A DNA stretch of 55,289 bases from a bacterium. GTDB taxonomy: Bacteria > Verrucomicrobiota > Verrucomicrobiia > Limisphaerales > JAJXZI01. Both the position numbers and the translations under genes were made by a program. A model generated the notes under the pieces. It worked only from the letters and a program-made list of their open reading frames with translations. It was not told the DNA's origin and made no database searches. The stretch lies in contig JAJXZI010000087.1 of assembly GCA_021780115.1 (NCBI GenBank), forward strand, positions 1 through 55,289, in the 5' to 3' direction. The stretch's first letter is position 1, and each line of letters opens with the position of its first letter. Below, piece by piece: positions 1 through 9,245 of this stretch.

Positions 1-389
1 TCCGCGGCCGCCTCGGTGTCGGGTACCCAAAGCTCGTTGAGCGCGAACAGCGCCAAGCTGGTCACAAATCCCACCGCCAGATACGGCGCGCACATCCGCC
101 ACAAGCTCACCCCGGCGGCGCGGATCGCCGTCAGCTCATGATGCCGCGCGTGGTGGGTCAACGAGTAGAGCAACGCCAGCAACAGCGCCACCGGCAACAC
201 CGTCACCAGGAACTCCGGCGTCTTGACCACGTAATACGCCGCCACGTCGGCCCCGTGCAGTTTGGCATCCTGGAAGGTCTTCAACTCCGAAAATAGATCG
301 AAGGAAATCCAAAACACCAGGAAACCGCCAAGGCAGAAACCGAGCGGGACGAGCAGTTCGCGCAACAAATAGCGGTCCAGAAGGCGCAT
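1..389 (-). CDS. LptF/LptG-family (YjgP/YjgQ) permease, 5' part
   Basis: This gene is absent from the ORF track because it runs off the left edge. Translating the minus strand from the ATG at 389 gives MRLLDRYLLRELLVPLGFCL and continues open to base 1. The N-terminal 'LLDRYLLREL' followed by a long hydrophobic segment, a second membrane segment after about residue 55, and an 'HELTAIRAAGVS' cytoplasmic turn are typical of LptF/LptG. These inner-membrane subunits of the Lpt ABC transporter extract lipopolysaccharide and pass it to the periplasmic bridge. About 130 of the usual 350-400 residues are present. F and G cannot be told apart from this part. Confidence 0.85.
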   Translation of the reverse strand, partial: MRLLDRYLLRELLVPLGFCLGGFLVFWISFDLFSELKTFQDAKLHGADVAAYYVVKTPEFLVTVLPVALLLALLYSLTHHARHHELTAIRAAGVSLWRMCAPYLAVGFVTSLALFALNELWVPDTEAAA

Positions 390-430
390 CCGGGCGCAGG
401 CTAAGCGGCGGGTTCCGACAGGGGCAAGCT

Positions 431-622
431 TTAGTCCGGATCCACCGGGCCGCCGGTGGGCGGTTGGTCGCCGCGAAGATTGTGGAACGGTTGGGCCTCA
501 GCGGCCGAGGCAATTTCGCCTCGATCAACACGCCCAGCGTCGGCAGCCAAGCGGCTGTCGAGCTTCAGCTTCCATCCCGACGAACGCGCCGAAACCGGCA
601 CGCCGCCGCGACCATGCCACAA
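431..622 (-). CDS. possible small protein, unrecognised
   Basis: A 63-residue minus-strand ORF lies between the oxidoreductase and the LptF/G gene, on the same strand as both. It would start at a TTG preceded closely by GGAGAAA, a plausible ribosome binding site. The product is polar with no membrane segment and no motif I recognise. It may be non-coding. The main reason to list it is that it fills most of the gap between two co-directional genes. Confidence 0.25.
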   Translation of the reverse strand: MWHGRGGVPVSARSSGWKLKLDSRLAADAGRVDRGEIASAAEAQPFHNLRGDQPPTGGPVDPD

Positions 623-643
623 ATTTCTCCGGGCGGGAGGCGG

Positions 644-2035
644 TCAGTATTCCCGTTTCGTCGTGATCCCCGGCATCGGCACCGGATACCGGCCTTCGGC
701 GTTGGCCACCAGCGGCGCGGGAGAATCCATTGTGAGTTTGTCCACGCTCGGCGCCATGTCGTGCTCGCAGTTGAGCATGTCATCGAAGGTGACTTCCTGG
801 CCGGTGTGCGCCGCCATACGGCCCATCGAAGTCACGAGGCTGGCTTCAACGCCGCGCTTCACCTCGTTGTACGGTTTGTCGTCGCGGATGGCCCCCACCA
901 AGTCGTTCCACTCGTTTTCGTAGGGGTCTTGCTCGTCGCGGTTGACTTTGGATTCCCAGATCAGATCAGCCCGCTTCGGCGCCAACCCTTTGTAAGTGCT
1001 CGAAGGCTGCCCGCAGTCGCCACTCTTGGAAGCGATCGCGAACCCTTTGGTGCCGTGGATGTAGCTGGCGTAAATGTCGTTGCAGCCGGTCATGCAGCGG
1101 CCGTCGAGATTGAACTTGGTGCCGTCGGCGAAGGTGTATTCCACCGCGTACACGTCGAAATTCTGGTCCACGTAAATCTGACCATCCGGGCTCTGGCGAT
1201 AATGGCGACCACCCAGCGCCTGGGCCTTGACCGGCCAGGCGTTCTTCATCCAGCCGAGATGGTCAATGATGTGGATGTAAAAGTCGCTGTAACACCCGCC
1301 GCTGGCCCAGATGAAACTGTGGAAATGCTTGATCTGCCAAAGCAACTCGCTGGGCTGTCCGGGCCATTTTTCCGAGAACGCCGACCCCACGGGTCCATGC
1401 ATCCGGTAGCCGCGCAGCAGAACGATATCGCCGATCTCGCCATCGTGGAGGCGCTGGGCCAATTCCTGGAGCGCCCGGCTGTGGCGGGACATCAAGCCCA
1501 CGCCGACTTTGAGGTTCTTGGCCGTGGCCTCTTCGGCGAGTTGGAGCATCTTCCGGCTCGTCGGGCCGTCCGCCGTCAGCGGCTTTTCCATGAAGACGTT
1601 CAGTCCCTTTTGAATGGCATAGGTGAAATGCACCCACCGGAACGCCAGCGGCGTGGCAAAGATCGCGATGTCGCCCGGCTTCAAGCAATCCATCGCCTTC
1701 TGGTAGGCGTCGAAGCCGATGAACTGGCGGTCCTGGGGCACATCCACCTGGCTGGGGAACTGCTTCTTCAGGTTGTCGAAACTGTTCTGCAAGCGGTCCG
1801 GAAAGACATCGGCCATGGCGACGAGCTTGATCGGACCGCGCCGGACGGACAGGGCGTTGGCGGCGGCGCCGCTGCCCCGGCCCCCGCAACCGATGAGGGC
1901 CACTTGGAGGGCGTCGCTCCCGGCGGCATGCACGTAGGGAATGGTCGCGCCCGCCAGGGCCGAGGCGGCGGCGAAGCGTCCGGTGTTTTTCAGGAACTCA
2001 CGGCGTGACGTGGAGGCGGATATGATTTCATTCAT
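644..2035 (-). CDS. Tat-exported Gfo/Idh/MocA-family oxidoreductase
   Basis: A 463-residue protein beginning with a twin-arginine signal (TSRREFLKNTGRFAAASALAGA), so it is probably exported folded with its cofactor. The NAD(P)-binding Rossmann fold follows (VALIGCGGRGSG, about residues 45-57), then the family hallmark EKP in FMEKPLTADG near residue 153, and a C-terminal alpha/beta substrate domain. Members oxidise or reduce sugars and sugar derivatives, and paralogues with Tat signals are abundant in Verrucomicrobiota and Planctomycetota. The substrate cannot be told. The length is normal. It is followed by a 275-bp gap before divergent trpB. Confidence 0.9.
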   Translation of the reverse strand: MNEIISASTSRREFLKNTGRFAAASALAGATIPYVHAAGSDALQVALIGCGGRGSGAAANALSVRRGPIKLVAMADVFPDRLQNSFDNLKKQFPSQVDVPQDRQFIGFDAYQKAMDCLKPGDIAIFATPLAFRWVHFTYAIQKGLNVFMEKPLTADGPTSRKMLQLAEEATAKNLKVGVGLMSRHSRALQELAQRLHDGEIGDIVLLRGYRMHGPVGSAFSEKWPGQPSELLWQIKHFHSFIWASGGCYSDFYIHIIDHLGWMKNAWPVKAQALGGRHYRQSPDGQIYVDQNFDVYAVEYTFADGTKFNLDGRCMTGCNDIYASYIHGTKGFAIASKSGDCGQPSSTYKGLAPKRADLIWESKVNRDEQDPYENEWNDLVGAIRDDKPYNEVKRGVEASLVTSMGRMAAHTGQEVTFDDMLNCEHDMAPSVDKLTMDSPAPLVANAEGRYPVPMPGITTKREY

Positions 2036-2191
2036 GGGAAATATCGTCTGCCGGCAGGCGCGCGTGTGTCAACACCGGAAATCCGCGTCGCGCCCCCCCG
2101 GCGCACCCGTCGCCGCCACTGGCGAAACTCAAAGACCGGATTGTGAAGAACGAGGCGCGTAGTCGCTGCGAAGGCTCGCCCCCGAATCGCG

Positions 2192-2258
2192 GCCGGCGAT
2201 GCCGGGCTGCGAGCCTCGACGGCGGCGTCCTGCCCGGCCGATTCCAGGCATCGCCGGC
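2192..2258. promoter_or_regulatory. 12-bp inverted repeat in the trpB leader
   Basis: GCCGGCGATGCC at 2192-2203 and GGCATCGCCGGC at 2247-2258 are perfect inverted repeats separated by 43 nt. They lie about 60-130 bp upstream of the trpB start, in the gap between the divergent oxidoreductase and trpB. In RNA this would be a stable stem-loop. There is no U-tract and no run of Trp codons nearby, so a classic attenuator is not supported. It may be a structured leader, an operator or a REP-like element. Confidence 0.35.
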
Positions 2259-2320
2259 TCGCCCGACGACGAGGTGCGTGGCTCGACAGTCCCTGTTTCG
2301 GCCGCTACGCTGTGGCCGCC

Positions 2321-3523
2321 ATGAGCGCCACCGCCGCCAGCGAACTGCCCGACGCCCAGGGCCATTTCGGCCCGTACGGCGGGCGATTTGTGCCCGAAAC
2401 GTTGATGCACCCGCTCCAGGAATTGGAGGCGGAATATTTCCGCGCCCAGCAGGATCCGGAGTTTCAGCGCGAGCTGACTTACTACCTGCGCGAATTCTGC
2501 GGCCGGCCCACGCCGCTTTACTTTGCCGAACGGCTCACGCGTGAACTCGGCGGCGCGAAGATTTACCTCAAGCGCGAAGATCTCCTCCACACCGGCGCGC
2601 ACAAGATCAACAACTGCATCGGCCAGGTCCTGCTCGCCCGGCGGATGGGGAAGACGCGTGTCATCGCCGAGACCGGCGCGGGTCAGCACGGCGTCGCCAC
2701 GGCCACCGTGGCGGCGATGTTCGGGCTGAAATGCGTCGTGTACATGGGAGCGGTGGATTGCGAGCGGCAGGCGCTCAACGTCTATCGGATGAAGATGCTC
2801 GGTGCCGAAGTCGTCTCCGTGAAGGCCGGCCAGCAAACGCTCAAGGAAGCCATCAATGAAGCCATGCGCGATTGGGTGACGAACGTCCGCACCACGCACT
2901 ACATCCTCGGCACCGTCTATGGCGCGCATCCGTATCCGCTCATGGTGCGGAATTTCCAGCGCATCATCGGCGACGAGGCGCGGCGGCAGATGCTGGAGAA
3001 GGAAGAGCGATTGCCCGACTTGCTCGTGGCGTGCGTCGGCGGCGGCTCCAACGCGATGGGCCTGTTCTATCCGTTCCTCGAAGACGCCTCGGTGAAGATG
3101 GTCGGCGTGGAGGCGGGCGGCGAAGGCATCGAAGCCGGTAAACACGCGGCGCGGTTCCACGGCGGCTCACTGGGCGTGCTGCAAGGCACGCGCTCCTTTC
3201 TCCTGCAAGACGAGTTTGGCCAGATTCAACTCACCCACAGCGTCAGCGCCGGCCTCGATTACGCCGCCGTCGGGCCCGAGCACGCCTGGCTCCACGATCA
3301 AGGCCGCGTCGAGTACACCTACGCCAAAGACGACGCGGCGCTCGACGCGTTCATGAAACTGGCGCGCCTGGAAGGCATCATCCCCGCGCTCGAATCCGCC
3401 CACGCCGTCGCCGAAGTGATCCGGCGGGCGCCACAGATGGGCAAGGACAAACTGATCCTCATCAACCTGTCCGGCCGCGGCGACAAGGACGTGGCCCAGG
3501 TGGCGGCAAAGGTGCGGCTGTAG
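2321..3523 (+). CDS. trpB: tryptophan synthase beta chain
   Basis: A 400-residue pyridoxal-phosphate enzyme that condenses indole with L-serine to give tryptophan in the cytoplasm. The PLP lysine lies in HTGAHKINN (about residue 95), the catalytic glutamate in AETGAGQHG (about 117), the phosphate-binding loop is GGGSNAMG, and the C-terminal SGRGDKD is present. The N-terminal [14 protein letters not shown] is typical of TrpB1. I prefer the ATG at 2321. The ORF track starts three codons earlier at a GTG. No trpA or other trp gene lies beside it; the next gene is convergent. Confidence 0.97.
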   Translation: MSATAASELPDAQGHFGPYGGRFVPETLMHPLQELEAEYFRAQQDPEFQRELTYYLREFCGRPTPLYFAERLTRELGGAKIYLKREDLLHTGAHKINNCIGQVLLARRMGKTRVIAETGAGQHGVATATVAAMFGLKCVVYMGAVDCERQALNVYRMKMLGAEVVSVKAGQQTLKEAINEAMRDWVTNVRTTHYILGTVYGAHPYPLMVRNFQRIIGDEARRQMLEKEERLPDLLVACVGGGSNAMGLFYPFLEDASVKMVGVEAGGEGIEAGKHAARFHGGSLGVLQGTRSFLLQDEFGQIQLTHSVSAGLDYAAVGPEHAWLHDQGRVEYTYAKDDAALDAFMKLARLEGIIPALESAHAVAEVIRRAPQMGKDKLILINLSGRGDKDVAQVAAKVRL

Positions 3524-3533
3524 AACGCTCGGA

Positions 3534-4709
3534 TCAAACCGAGGGCACCGGCGTTTGCGCTTGCGCCAGCGCCAAGCCCACCAGCAACCCGAGCAGGATC
3601 CACATCAGCGCTCCGTGCCAGGCGGATTTGGCGGGCGGTCTCGGTCGCGGGTACTCGGGGGTCAGTCCCGCCGCCAGGAGGCGGTCGTAGAGGTGCGGGT
3701 GCGGCAGACGGTTGCTTGTCATCACCGCCGGCATTTGATTGGCCTGATAAAGCCGCTCCAGCGCCCGGGCGTAAGTGCCCGACTCACGCTGATTCTCGAC
3801 GGCAATGACGTCCGCCCGCTGCTCCATCCGCCGCGCCAAGCGGCGGAGGAAGACCATCAGCAGACCCGTCGCGAGCGCAACCACCGCAAAGCCGCCGGCG
3901 CCCAAGGCACTCACCGCCGCTCCGAAAAACAACAAGGGAAAAGGCCAGAGCGAGCCGGCGAGCCGCCCGACCAACGCCCGACGCGACTCGCTCAAGTGCC
4001 CCAGTTCGTGGGCGCAGATGGCCGCCACTTCGTCGTCCGCTTGCCGTTCGAGGAGGCGTGTGCTGAAGAGTAACTCGCGGGTCGTCGGCAAGGCGGCCGC
4101 GTAGGAGTACGGCCCGGTGACTTCCCAGACCGCCCGCACCGGCACGTTCATCCGCCGGGTCGCTTCCGAGACGATGCGCCGCAGCCGTTCGGTCGGCGGC
4201 TTGAACAGTCTCAGCTCACGCGCCAGGCGGACGAACATTCCATACTGGGCCAGGAAGAAGAGGAACAGGACGACGCTCGTAATGGTCACCATGGGCCAGC
4301 CGAACGCGGCCGGCATCAACAGCGCTCCGGCGATGAAGATGCCCCAAAACCCCAAGCGCAACAGCCACACGGCAACAACGTATTGAAGCCAATCCCAAAA
4401 CGGAACCCCCGGGAAAATCTCGCAGTCGGACGGATAGCTGCCCACCAACGCTCCGACCCAACCGCACAACGCCGCGGCGAGCCAGGGCGTATGCGCCTCC
4501 GGGACGAGCAAGCGCTGGGCGAGCACGCAATTCGCCGGGATCAGCCACTGGTTCAGGGCCGCGCTCACCCGTACCGGGTAAAGCCGGCGGGCCCGCTCCG
4601 TCCAATGTTCCCCGGCGGCACGACGCCAGGGAATCAACGCCAGCCAGTTCAAACCCCCGGCGGCCAGGGCGGCGGCGGCGAAGACTGTGAGACAGACCTC
4701 AAGCGCCAT
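3534..4709 (-). CDS. M48-family membrane metallopeptidase
   Basis: A 391-residue integral-membrane protease. The zinc site HELGH is at about residues 234-238 (AAICAHELGHLSESRR). The downstream glutamate ligand is probably in MEQRADVIAV, and RLPHPHLYDRL resembles the end of the M48 catalytic region. Hydrophobic segments occur at the N-terminus, around 75-160, 250-285 and at the C-terminus. M48 proteins (HtpX and Ste24-like) cleave misfolded membrane proteins or peptides. It is convergent with trpB, whose stop is 10 bp away. The exact subfamily is uncertain. Confidence 0.85.
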   Translation of the reverse strand: MALEVCLTVFAAAALAAGGLNWLALIPWRRAAGEHWTERARRLYPVRVSAALNQWLIPANCVLAQRLLVPEAHTPWLAAALCGWVGALVGSYPSDCEIFPGVPFWDWLQYVVAVWLLRLGFWGIFIAGALLMPAAFGWPMVTITSVVLFLFFLAQYGMFVRLARELRLFKPPTERLRRIVSEATRRMNVPVRAVWEVTGPYSYAAALPTTRELLFSTRLLERQADDEVAAICAHELGHLSESRRALVGRLAGSLWPFPLLFFGAAVSALGAGGFAVVALATGLLMVFLRRLARRMEQRADVIAVENQRESGTYARALERLYQANQMPAVMTSNRLPHPHLYDRLLAAGLTPEYPRPRPPAKSAWHGALMWILLGLLVGLALAQAQTPVPSV

Positions 4710-4886
4710 GCGTGTTCACCTTTAGCGCCGAACCACGGCGGTGACAATCGGTATTCACGCCGCCGGAACCCGCCTCCGTCCCGCCTTCGGGCGGCCCCGT
4801 CCCTTCTGCCACGCGAACACCGCGGGACCGGGCCGTGCTTCGGGTTTGCCTCCCGCCCGGCGCGCTGGCTTAATCCGCGCCGCGAC

Positions 4887-6332
4887 ATGAACAGCACAGA
4901 CGCCTTCTCGCTGCGGGGCTTCCTTGATTCCTTCTCCGCGCTGCGGCGTCTGCCCCGCGCGCTGTGGATCGTCATCGGCGCGTTCGTGATCGAGTCCAGC
5001 GCCTACTTCGGCGTGCTGACGCTGATGGCCCGCTATCTCTCCGTGGACCTGCACTGGGGCGACCAACGCGCCGGCATGGCGGTGTCCACGTTCACGATGT
5101 TGGTGACGCTCTTCATGCTGGGCGCCGGGAGTTACGCGGAGCGGTTCGGCCTGCGCCGCGCGATCGCCGCGGCCCTGCTGGTCGCCACCGCCGGGCGGTT
5201 TCTCTACAGCTACGCCCCGAAGCTGGGAGGCGGGGCGTTGCTGGCCGCGGCCGTGCTCGGCGCGCTGGTCATCGTGGCCGTCGGCGAGGCCATCCTGCAA
5301 CCCGTCTGCTATTCCGGGGTGAAGCAATACACCGATGCCCGCACCAGCTCGATGGGTTACGCGCTGATTTACGCCCTGATGAACCTGGGCATCGTCGGGA
5401 TGGGCGCGCTGTCCGCGTGGATTCGCCCCGCCGTGCAGGATCTGAAGGCCGGGCAACCGCCCGCGGCGCCGTTCGGCCAGCCGTTTCTCGAGTTCCTCGG
5501 CCGCTTCTCCGGCAGCGGCATCCAGGCGGTGAATTGGTCCTGCATGGGCATCACCGCGGCCACGCTGGTCTTGTTCCTCCTGTTCATGACCCGGAAGACG
5601 GAGGCCGCCAAGGTGCGCCCCGATACGGCGGAGGAAAATCGTTCCTCCGACCCGCGCCCGCTGGCGGCCCGGCTCAAAAGTTATTTTGCGGAGGGACCGT
5701 TCCGCAACGCCCGGTTCATCTTTTTCATTTTCATGCTGCTTCCGGTGCGCACGCTCTTCGCCCACCAATGGCTCACCATGCCGGATTACATCATCCGCGC
5801 CTACTCGAAGGACGTGGCCGACCACATGGAGTGGCTGGTCAACTGGATCAACCCGGCCATCATCTTCGTCGGCGTGCCGGTGGCCACGGCGCTGACGCGG
5901 CACATCAACGTCTATCGGATGATGGTCATCGGTTCGCTGGTGAGCGCGGTGCCGACGTTTCTCCTGTGCTTCGGCGCCCACCTCAGCTTGCTGATCACCT
6001 ACTTCGTCCTGTTCTCCCTCGGCGAGGCGCTGTGGTCGGCGCGCTTTCTGGAATACGCCTCCGAACTGGCGCCGCCGGGGCGCATCGCCCAATACATGGG
6101 CCTGGCGCAGATTCCGTGGCTGCTGGCCAAAGGCACCACCGGCTGGTACTCCGGCGCCATGCTCGCCCGGTTCTGCCCCGAGGGCGTGCCCCGCGAGCAG
6201 TTGCACACCGGGACGATGTGGTTCGTTTACGGTTGCATCGCGCTGCTCTCTCCCATCGGACTGTGGCTCGCCCGCAAATGGGTCCTGGCCGGGTTGCAGC
6301 CCAAAGCGGTGGCGCCGGGAGGCGAACGTTGA
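4887..6332 (+). CDS. major facilitator superfamily transporter
   Basis: A 481-residue protein with about 12 hydrophobic segments and the MFS loop 2-3 pattern GAGSYAERFGLRRAI. The ORF track extends it upstream to 4383, but that extension overlaps the divergent M48 gene and is arginine- and proline-rich. MNSTDAFSLR at 4887 is the natural start, followed by the first membrane helix. A central cytoplasmic loop (about residues 215-250) separates the two six-helix halves. The substrate is unknown. Confidence 0.85.
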   Translation: MNSTDAFSLRGFLDSFSALRRLPRALWIVIGAFVIESSAYFGVLTLMARYLSVDLHWGDQRAGMAVSTFTMLVTLFMLGAGSYAERFGLRRAIAAALLVATAGRFLYSYAPKLGGGALLAAAVLGALVIVAVGEAILQPVCYSGVKQYTDARTSSMGYALIYALMNLGIVGMGALSAWIRPAVQDLKAGQPPAAPFGQPFLEFLGRFSGSGIQAVNWSCMGITAATLVLFLLFMTRKTEAAKVRPDTAEENRSSDPRPLAARLKSYFAEGPFRNARFIFFIFMLLPVRTLFAHQWLTMPDYIIRAYSKDVADHMEWLVNWINPAIIFVGVPVATALTRHINVYRMMVIGSLVSAVPTFLLCFGAHLSLLITYFVLFSLGEALWSARFLEYASELAPPGRIAQYMGLAQIPWLLAKGTTGWYSGAMLARFCPEGVPREQLHTGTMWFVYGCIALLSPIGLWLARKWVLAGLQPKAVAPGGER

Positions 6333-6363
6333 CCGCCTCTGGCGATTTCTCTAGCCTCAGCGC

Positions 6364-6792
6364 ATGGCAAAAATGGCTGCCGCGCCGGAACCCGCCGCCG
6401 CTCCACGACTGAAACCCTCCACCCTCGTGGACACCCGCGTCATCTACTGCGGCGACAACCTTGAGCAATTCCAGAAGCTGCCCGACGCCTGCGTGGACCT
6501 CATCTACATTGCCCCGCCCTTCAACTCGAACCGCAACTACGAGGTCTTCTGGGGCGAGACCAAGGAGAAGCGCGCCTTCGAGGACCGCCACGCCAGCACC
6601 GCCGCCTACATTGACTCCATGCGCCCGCGCTGCGTGGAACTGGACCGAGTCCTCAAATCCACCAGGTTCTTCGACTACCACTGAGACTGGCACGCCTCCC
6701 ACATCGTCAAGGTCGTGCTCGACGAGATGTTCGGGGAGAACCTCAGGCCCGTTTTCAAGGGCGCAGAATCGCGAACTCGTTTGACGGTCTGA
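6364..6792 (+). pseudogene. dead DNA methyltransferase fragment (type III Mod-like)
   Basis: The frame opens with a clear adenine-specific methyltransferase N-terminus (VIYCGDNLEQFQKLPDACVDLIY) but has two lesions. The catalytic motif IV, normally DPPF, reads APPF in IYIAPPFNSN. The codon after FFDYH is TGA, where the family has Cys in HCDWHASH; the reading frame continues perfectly after it (DWHASHIVKVVLDEMFGEN). The match stops soon after GEN, and unrelated sequence runs to a TGA at 6790. It is therefore a 3'-truncated relic. It lies just upstream of an intact methyltransferase-endonuclease pair. Confidence 0.85.
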
Positions 6793-6807
6793 GGCTCCAA
6801 AGGCAGA

Positions 6808-8259
6808 GTGGCGATAAATGAAGCGGGCAAAACACCACCACCGATGCTAGAAGCCACTGAAACACAGGATCTGAACCTTTCCGGCTTCGGCCACCTCGAG
6901 TCGGCGAGACCCAAGCCATGCGCAGGAGGAAAAACTGGCGCTCGCGAGGACAACAAGCTGCGTCTCCGCGACCGGGCCGCTCACCAGTGGTACCGTTTCG
7001 TGCTTTCATTCCCTCCCCACCTGGTGCGGGACTACGCCGCCAAGTTCGGACTGACTTCGCGCCATCGAGTGTTGGACCCGTTTTGCGGCACTGGAACAAC
7101 CGCGGTTGAGTGCAAGAAACTGGGCATTCCCGCCTTTGGGTTGGAGTCCAACCCCGTGGCCTGCTTCGCCAGCCGGACGAAGCTCCAATGGGGCGTTGAG
7201 CCACAGGAGCTTCTACGCCATGCCCGGATGGTGGCTGACGCCGCCAGCAGCCGCTTGGAGCGCGATGGCTATTACGACGAAGATGACTACCTACGCCTTC
7301 TCGACCGCTCCGCTGGGCCGAAAGCAACGTTGCGCACTTTGCCGGAGGAAGCCGCCGCCCTGCTGCTGACCAACTCGATCAGCCCGATCCCACTGCACAA
7401 GACACTCGTGTTACTGGACGCCTTGGCGGAGCACCATGACGAACGTTTCAGCGATCACGAGCGCCTCGCCCTGGCTATGGCACTCGTGAACGGAATCAGT
7501 AATCTGCATTTCGGCCCGGAAGTAGGGGTCGGGCCGGCCAAGGCCGACGCGCCTGTGGTTTCTCTTTGGTTGGATGGCATGCGGGTTATGGCTCAGGATT
7601 TGGAGAATCTGCCCCGAGATGAAAGGACAGAAGCCGTGATCTACCAGGCGGATGCTCGGGAAGTCGCGCGTGTCTTGCCGCCACACTCGGTGGACGCCGT
7701 CATCACGTCGCCGCCCTATCCCAACGAGAAGGACTACACCCGAACGACCCGCCTTGAGTCGGTGCTGCTGGGCTTCATCAAGTCGAAAGAGGACTTGCGC
7801 GACCTCAAGAAGAGTCTGGTGCGCTCCAACACCAGAGGCGTGTACAAGGCTGACACGGACGACGCCCATGTGTCGGGCCACTTGGAAATTGAACGTATCG
7901 CAGCTGCGATTGAAAGGCGGCGTATCGAATTGAACAAGGATTCAGGCTTCGAGCGGCTGTATGCTCGCGTAACCAAGCTCTACTTCGGTGGCATGACCCG
8001 GCATCTGGCCGAATTGCGTCGGGTGCTTCGTCCTGGCGCGCAACTGGCCTATGTTGTCGGCGACCAGGCTTCCTATCTTCGCGTGATGATTCGCACGGGC
8101 CAACTGCTTGCGGACATCGCCGCCTCGCTGGGCTATGAAGTCACCGGTATCGATCTTTTCCGCACCAGGCTGGCCACCGCCACGCGCGAACAACTGCGTG
8201 AGGAGGTCGTTTTATTGCGCTGGCCAGGCACTCCGGCCACGCCGTCCACACCCCCATGA
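6808..8259 (+). CDS. DNA methyltransferase of a restriction-modification pair
   Basis: A 483-residue site-specific DNA methyltransferase. The S-adenosylmethionine motif I is VLDPFCGTGTT (about residues 90-100) and the catalytic motif IV is ITSPPY (about 299-304). SPPY-type motifs are usual for N4-cytosine enzymes, though N6-adenine cannot be excluded. Motif I precedes motif IV, with about 200 residues between them that could hold target recognition. The GTG at 6808 has a weak AAAGG upstream; an ATG at 6844 is an alternative start. The stop overlaps the next gene's start (ATGA), which implies co-translation with the endonuclease. Confidence 0.88.
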   Translation: MAINEAGKTPPPMLEATETQDLNLSGFGHLESARPKPCAGGKTGAREDNKLRLRDRAAHQWYRFVLSFPPHLVRDYAAKFGLTSRHRVLDPFCGTGTTAVECKKLGIPAFGLESNPVACFASRTKLQWGVEPQELLRHARMVADAASSRLERDGYYDEDDYLRLLDRSAGPKATLRTLPEEAAALLLTNSISPIPLHKTLVLLDALAEHHDERFSDHERLALAMALVNGISNLHFGPEVGVGPAKADAPVVSLWLDGMRVMAQDLENLPRDERTEAVIYQADAREVARVLPPHSVDAVITSPPYPNEKDYTRTTRLESVLLGFIKSKEDLRDLKKSLVRSNTRGVYKADTDDAHVSGHLEIERIAAAIERRRIELNKDSGFERLYARVTKLYFGGMTRHLAELRRVLRPGAQLAYVVGDQASYLRVMIRTGQLLADIAASLGYEVTGIDLFRTRLATATREQLREEVVLLRWPGTPATPSTPP

Positions 8260-9053
8260 AATCGAAGAACCGCTACGCCGCCATCATCGAACGCATCTTC
8301 AAGTCGAGGTTCAAACCCGGTCTGACAGAATTGGAATTCGAGCGCGAGGAGATGGTCGCCATCGCTCGCGAATTGCAGATTGATTTGCCCAAGAACCTCG
8401 GCGATTTGGTTTACAGTTTCCGCTATCGCTCTGCGCTGCCCGAATCCATCCAGTCAACAGCCTCTGCGGGTAAGACGTGGATCATCCGACCCGCCGGGCA
8501 AGCCAAGTATCGTTTTGTCCTGGTTCCTGATATTCCTTTGACACCGAATCCCAACCTCGCCGAAACGAAAGTGCCGGATGCGACGCCGGGCATCGTGGCC
8601 AAGTATGCCTTCAACGATGAGCAAGCGTTGCTTGCCCGGCTGCGCTACAACCGGCTGGTGGACATTTTCAGCGGCGTCACCTGCTATTCCCTCCAGAACC
8701 ACTTGCGGACCACCGTTCCGAACATGGGCCAAGTGGAAACGGACGAAATCTATGTTGGGCTGGACAAGAAGGGCGTCCATTATGTCTTTCCCGTGCAGGC
8801 AAAAGGTGGAACCGACAAGCTGAATGTGGTGCAAATCGAGCAAGACTTCGGTGTGTGCGCGCAGAAGTTTCCGTCGCTTGTCTGCCGTCCGATTGGGGCG
8901 CAGTTCATCGATGGAGGCGTGATTGTCTTGTTTGAATTCGAGCAGACCGACGCCGGCGTTCGCGTCAGTTCCGAAAAGCACTACAGGCTCGTTCCACCGG
9001 AGGAGGTCAGTGAAGCGGATTTGCAGAGCTACCGGCAGCGTGCGGCAGACTGA
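8256..9053 (+). CDS. putative restriction endonuclease (PD-(D/E)xK-like)
   Basis: A 265-residue protein whose ATG overlaps the methyltransferase stop by 4 bp. That is the classic arrangement of a type II restriction-modification operon. VETDEIYVGLD followed about 15 residues later by FPVQAKGG fits the D...(E/Q)xK core of PD-(D/E)xK nucleases, with Gln in place of Glu. The N-terminus (about residues 1-60) is charged and could bind DNA. I do not recognise a named endonuclease family or a recognition site. The call rests on the motif and on the operon. Confidence 0.65.
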   Translation: MKSKNRYAAIIERIFKSRFKPGLTELEFEREEMVAIARELQIDLPKNLGDLVYSFRYRSALPESIQSTASAGKTWIIRPAGQAKYRFVLVPDIPLTPNPNLAETKVPDATPGIVAKYAFNDEQALLARLRYNRLVDIFSGVTCYSLQNHLRTTVPNMGQVETDEIYVGLDKKGVHYVFPVQAKGGTDKLNVVQIEQDFGVCAQKFPSLVCRPIGAQFIDGGVIVLFEFEQTDAGVRVSSEKHYRLVPPEEVSEADLQSYRQRAAD

Positions 9054-9245
9054 CTACCGCGTCATAGCCAAGCGCCTGTGCGAGACGGTCTGCGGCCAGC
9101 CGGGAGACGAGGCGCGGTGAAAGGCCGGGCGCGGCTTCATCTTTTTCCATGGTCGCCAGGGCGTTTGAAGGTTCGTTCCCACAGCATCTGGCGGCGACGA
9201 TGAACAGGCTGTTGGCAAAGCACGCGTCTCGGGTAGAATAGAGCC

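Noticed and set aside
464-2008. 514-residue plus-strand ORF
   Set aside because: It is the complement of the Gfo/Idh/MocA gene; its composition is a histidine- and arginine-rich shadow with no motif.
6682-6684. TGA at a Cys codon, possible selenocysteine
   Set aside because: The gene is truncated soon after, the catalytic Asp is also lost, and no selenocysteine insertion element was evident. Many intact genes here end in TGA, so a plain nonsense change is simpler.
9000-9152. Minus-strand frame reading LSPRLVSRLAADRLAQALGYDAV
   Set aside because: It has sensible codons but ends inside the endonuclease gene on the other strand, and I recognise no family; it may be a relic but support is too weak.
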